NCBI GenBank assembly: GCA_017504265.1
Contig: JAFVRN010000032.1
Span: 1 to 55,325 of the forward strand
Source: Alistipes sp.
Lineage (GTDB): Bacteria > Bacteroidota > Bacteroidia > Bacteroidales > Rikenellaceae
Direction of reading: 5' to 3'
Length of the DNA stretch: 55,325 nt
Of the stretch, positions 53,868 to 55,325 are shown piece after piece. The stretch's first letter is position 1. The number at the start of each line of letters is the position of its first letter. A program made the translations under genes and the position numbers. The notes under the pieces were generated by a model that worked only from the letters and a program-made list of their open reading frames with translations, searched no databases and was not told where the DNA came from.

Positions 53868-54842
53868 TTATGACTTAAAGTGAAGATACTGTGCGCGTAA
53901 CAGGTCTTTTGCATATTGACCCTTCGATGCGTTCATACGTCCTCGGTAGGTGTCAATAGACTCCTCAAAGTGGTTCTGCTGCCACTCCTCCAAGCCCTGT
54001 TTCATCTCCGCTACATAGTCTATGCCTTTGTGATATAGTGCGCTGCATATCTCTACGGCAGAAGCACCGGCAAGTACCGCCTTTACTATGTCCTGCCAGG
54101 TCTGTACACCTCCCGATAGAGCATAGTCCATCGCCGGAATCTCAGCCGAAAGAATGCCTGTCCAGCGTAGTGGGGTGGCAAGATTGTATGCCGATGTCAG
54201 TACCTGCCCTGTGGTGTACTCCCTCTTTTCAATGTCAATATCTACGGGGTATGGACGGTTGAAGAGCACTACGCCATTTGCACCGCATGCTTTGAGCCTG
54301 TCTACCAGAGCTGCCGGGTTTGTCATATTCGATGCCAACTTTACGATGATTGGTAATGAGGTGTTTTTACGTACCACCTCAACGGTATGCGCCAAGTGAT
54401 GCTCTATCTCGCCATATGGAGTATGACGTGTGCAACGACCTACGTTCATTAGGTTTAGCTCAAGGGCATCAACACCGGCCTCACTTGCCGTACGTGCATA
54501 ACGCTCCCACGTCTCTATGCTGCGACACGCAATAGATGCAATGATGGGTATCGAGCATGCAGCCTTGATGCTTACCAAAGAGTTCTTCCACTCCGATACC
54601 ATCTGCTCGCCAATATATCCGTCGAGGTAGTCTACCTCCTCGCCGTGTGACAGCATATCGGATAGCTCCTGTGAGTTGTGAGCGATGCTCTCCTCAAAGA
54701 TGCTTTTAATGACAATCGCTCCCACTCCAGCCTTTTCTAACTCTACGCACTGTTCGGCAGTGGCAGTCAGAGGACTGGCCGCTGCAATAATAGGGTTGTT
54801 AAGCTTCAACCCGGCAAATGTAGTTTTAAGATTTGTTGTCAT
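53868..54842 (-). CDS. Dihydroorotate-dehydrogenase-like flavoprotein lacking the catalytic Cys
   Basis: A 324-residue FMN TIM-barrel protein similar to class 1 PyrD throughout (TFAGLKLNNPIIAAASPLT, IPIIASIAC, PIIVKLASNMTN, GGVQTWQDIVKAVLAGA). The active-site loop, NVSCPN in true enzymes such as the PyrD at 5984-6904, reads LNLMNVG here, so the catalytic base is absent. It is the first gene of the rml unit and has a TATATTTG box (54928-54935, minus). It may reduce or oxidise a different substrate; the connection with rhamnose synthesis is unexplained. Confidence 0.8.
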   Translation of the reverse strand: MTTNLKTTFAGLKLNNPIIAAASPLTATAEQCVELEKAGVGAIVIKSIFEESIAHNSQELSDMLSHGEEVDYLDGYIGEQMVSEWKNSLVSIKAACSIPIIASIACRSIETWERYARTASEAGVDALELNLMNVGRCTRHTPYGEIEHHLAHTVEVVRKNTSLPIIVKLASNMTNPAALVDRLKACGANGVVLFNRPYPVDIDIEKREYTTGQVLTSAYNLATPLRWTGILSAEIPAMDYALSGGVQTWQDIVKAVLAGASAVEICSALYHKGIDYVAEMKQGLEEWQQNHFEESIDTYRGRMNASKGQYAKDLLRAQYLHFKS

Positions 54843-55054
54843 CGCTATATCTTTTTATTGTCGTTTTGCCATCTATTTCCGCTAAGTATTGTATGCTTGT
54901 CGGAGCAAAAAAATATTTTCGCAACCACAAATATACAATAAATATGGCAAATAAACCATTTTTCTCGTGTTTTTTTGCAACTAAGTATTAAGTGTTGGTA
55001 ATAAGATAGTTATAAATGGTGTGTTAAAAGAAGTAAATTTTTTTTGCAAAAAAG

Positions 55055-55085
55055 TTTGCAGATACGAAAAAAGTGTATATCTTTG
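55055..55085 (+). promoter_or_regulatory. Promoter of the tRNA-Phe gene
   Basis: TTTG (55055-55058), a 19-base spacer and TATCTTTG (55078-55085) match the Bacteroidota consensus, about 38 bases before the tRNA. Confidence 0.75.
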
Positions 55086-55122
55086 CACTCGCTTACAACA
55101 AATAAGCACAACCAAATACGAT

Positions 55123-55195
55123 GGTGCCATAGCTCAGTTGGTAGGGCAAAGGACTGAAAATCCTTTTGTCCCTGGTTCGAATCCCGGTGGCACCA
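55123..55195 (+). tRNA. tRNA-Phe (GAA)
   Basis: A 73-base cloverleaf: acceptor GGTGCCA pairs with TGGCACC, the anticodon arm AAGGA-CTGAAAA-TCCTT gives anticodon GAA, and the T-loop is TTCGAAT. The discriminator A is at 55195; the terminal CCA is not encoded. The T-stem (CCTGG with CCCGG) has one T-C mismatch at the middle pair. The D-stem uses a G-T pair (GCTC with GGGC). Confidence 0.93.
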
Positions 55196-55218
55196 CGAAG
55201 AATCACAGCAAAAAGATG

Positions 55219-55258
55219 AAAACCTCTGAATTTCAACGAATTCAGAGGTTTTCTTTTT
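55219..55258 (+). terminator. Terminator of tRNA-Phe
   Basis: A 14-bp perfect stem (55219-55232 with 55239-55252) is followed by CTTTTTG. It follows the tRNA by about 24 bases. From here to the window end only a weak second hairpin with an eight-T run (about 55301-55323) is seen. Confidence 0.88.
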
Positions 55259-55325
55259 GTTTCAACTGTGCAAAACATGCAGATTTAGGAATTTCAATCG
55301 TGCCAAATTCGTGGCTTTTTTTTGA

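Noticed and set aside
55093-55278. Open frame of 61 codons on the minus strand over the tRNA-Phe gene
   Set aside because: It is the reverse complement of the tRNA and its terminator; the GIRTRDKRIFSPLPYQLSYG-type product is a well-known false protein from tRNA antisense.
1-55325. CRISPR array, prophage or integrative element
   Set aside because: No regularly spaced repeats, integrase, phage structural or conjugation genes are seen; apart from the IS fragment the window is ordinary chromosome.

Overview
The window is a chromosomal segment of a Bacteroidales bacterium, most likely Rikenellaceae (Alistipes-like). Three things point there. Promoters repeatedly follow the Bacteroidota form (TTTG or TTG, 19-20 bases, TAnnTTTG). 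Surface lipoproteins carry fimbrillin-like and BACON-type domains. The window also encodes a probable cysteate synthase (sulfonolipid headgroup) and a probable GlsB/GlsA glycine-lipid pair. The genus is an inference; no rRNA is present.

Layout. Bases 1-119 hold the 5' end of an insertion sequence that appears to have landed in the terminator of a threonine dehydrogenase gene. Bases 170-3390 hold tdh, a YqaA/DedA-like membrane protein, ispE with a zinc-ribbon membrane protein, and a small conserved-looking protein. Bases 3478-13199 (minus strand) form one operon for the whole UMP pathway: pyrC-carA-carB-pyrK-pyrD-pyrF-pyrE-pyrB. Bases 13755-26718 (plus strand) form a divergent operon for IMP synthesis: purE-L-C-F-M-N-H-D-folD-B, ending in two tandem palindromic repeats. 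The 555-base divide holds two back-to-back leaders, each with a promoter, a short ORF and an intrinsic terminator. The pyrimidine leader (35 codons, stop codon one base before the terminator stem, terminator abutting pyrC) looks like a ribosome-coupled attenuator.

Bases 27160-29873 carry two acyltransferases and a zeta-toxin-like kinase with a small overlapping partner. Bases 29956-41632 are housekeeping and envelope genes: M16 peptidase, acyl-ACP thioesterase, lipoproteins, glycosyltransferase, exonuclease, argS, a dus gene and an ABC-F ATPase. Bases 41657-45706 are an ABC transporter operon with an anchored extracytoplasmic protein and a GNAT. Bases 45973-50486 carry cysteate synthase, mannose-6-phosphate isomerase, a LuxR-type regulator and a large surface lipoprotein. 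Bases 50565-54842 form an operon of a dihydroorotate-dehydrogenase-like protein with rmlACDB. A tRNA-Phe with its own promoter and terminator closes the window.

The most notable observations are in the pyrimidine operon. CarA has lost the glutaminase nucleophile (Gly251 where Cys is expected) and the triad Glu (Asn338), so the carbamoyl phosphate synthetase may run on ammonia. PyrB carries a C-terminal copy of only the zinc domain of the regulatory chain PyrI, without its nucleotide-binding domain. Combined with the leader attenuator and the divergent purine operon, this is an unusual arrangement of nucleotide synthesis and its control.
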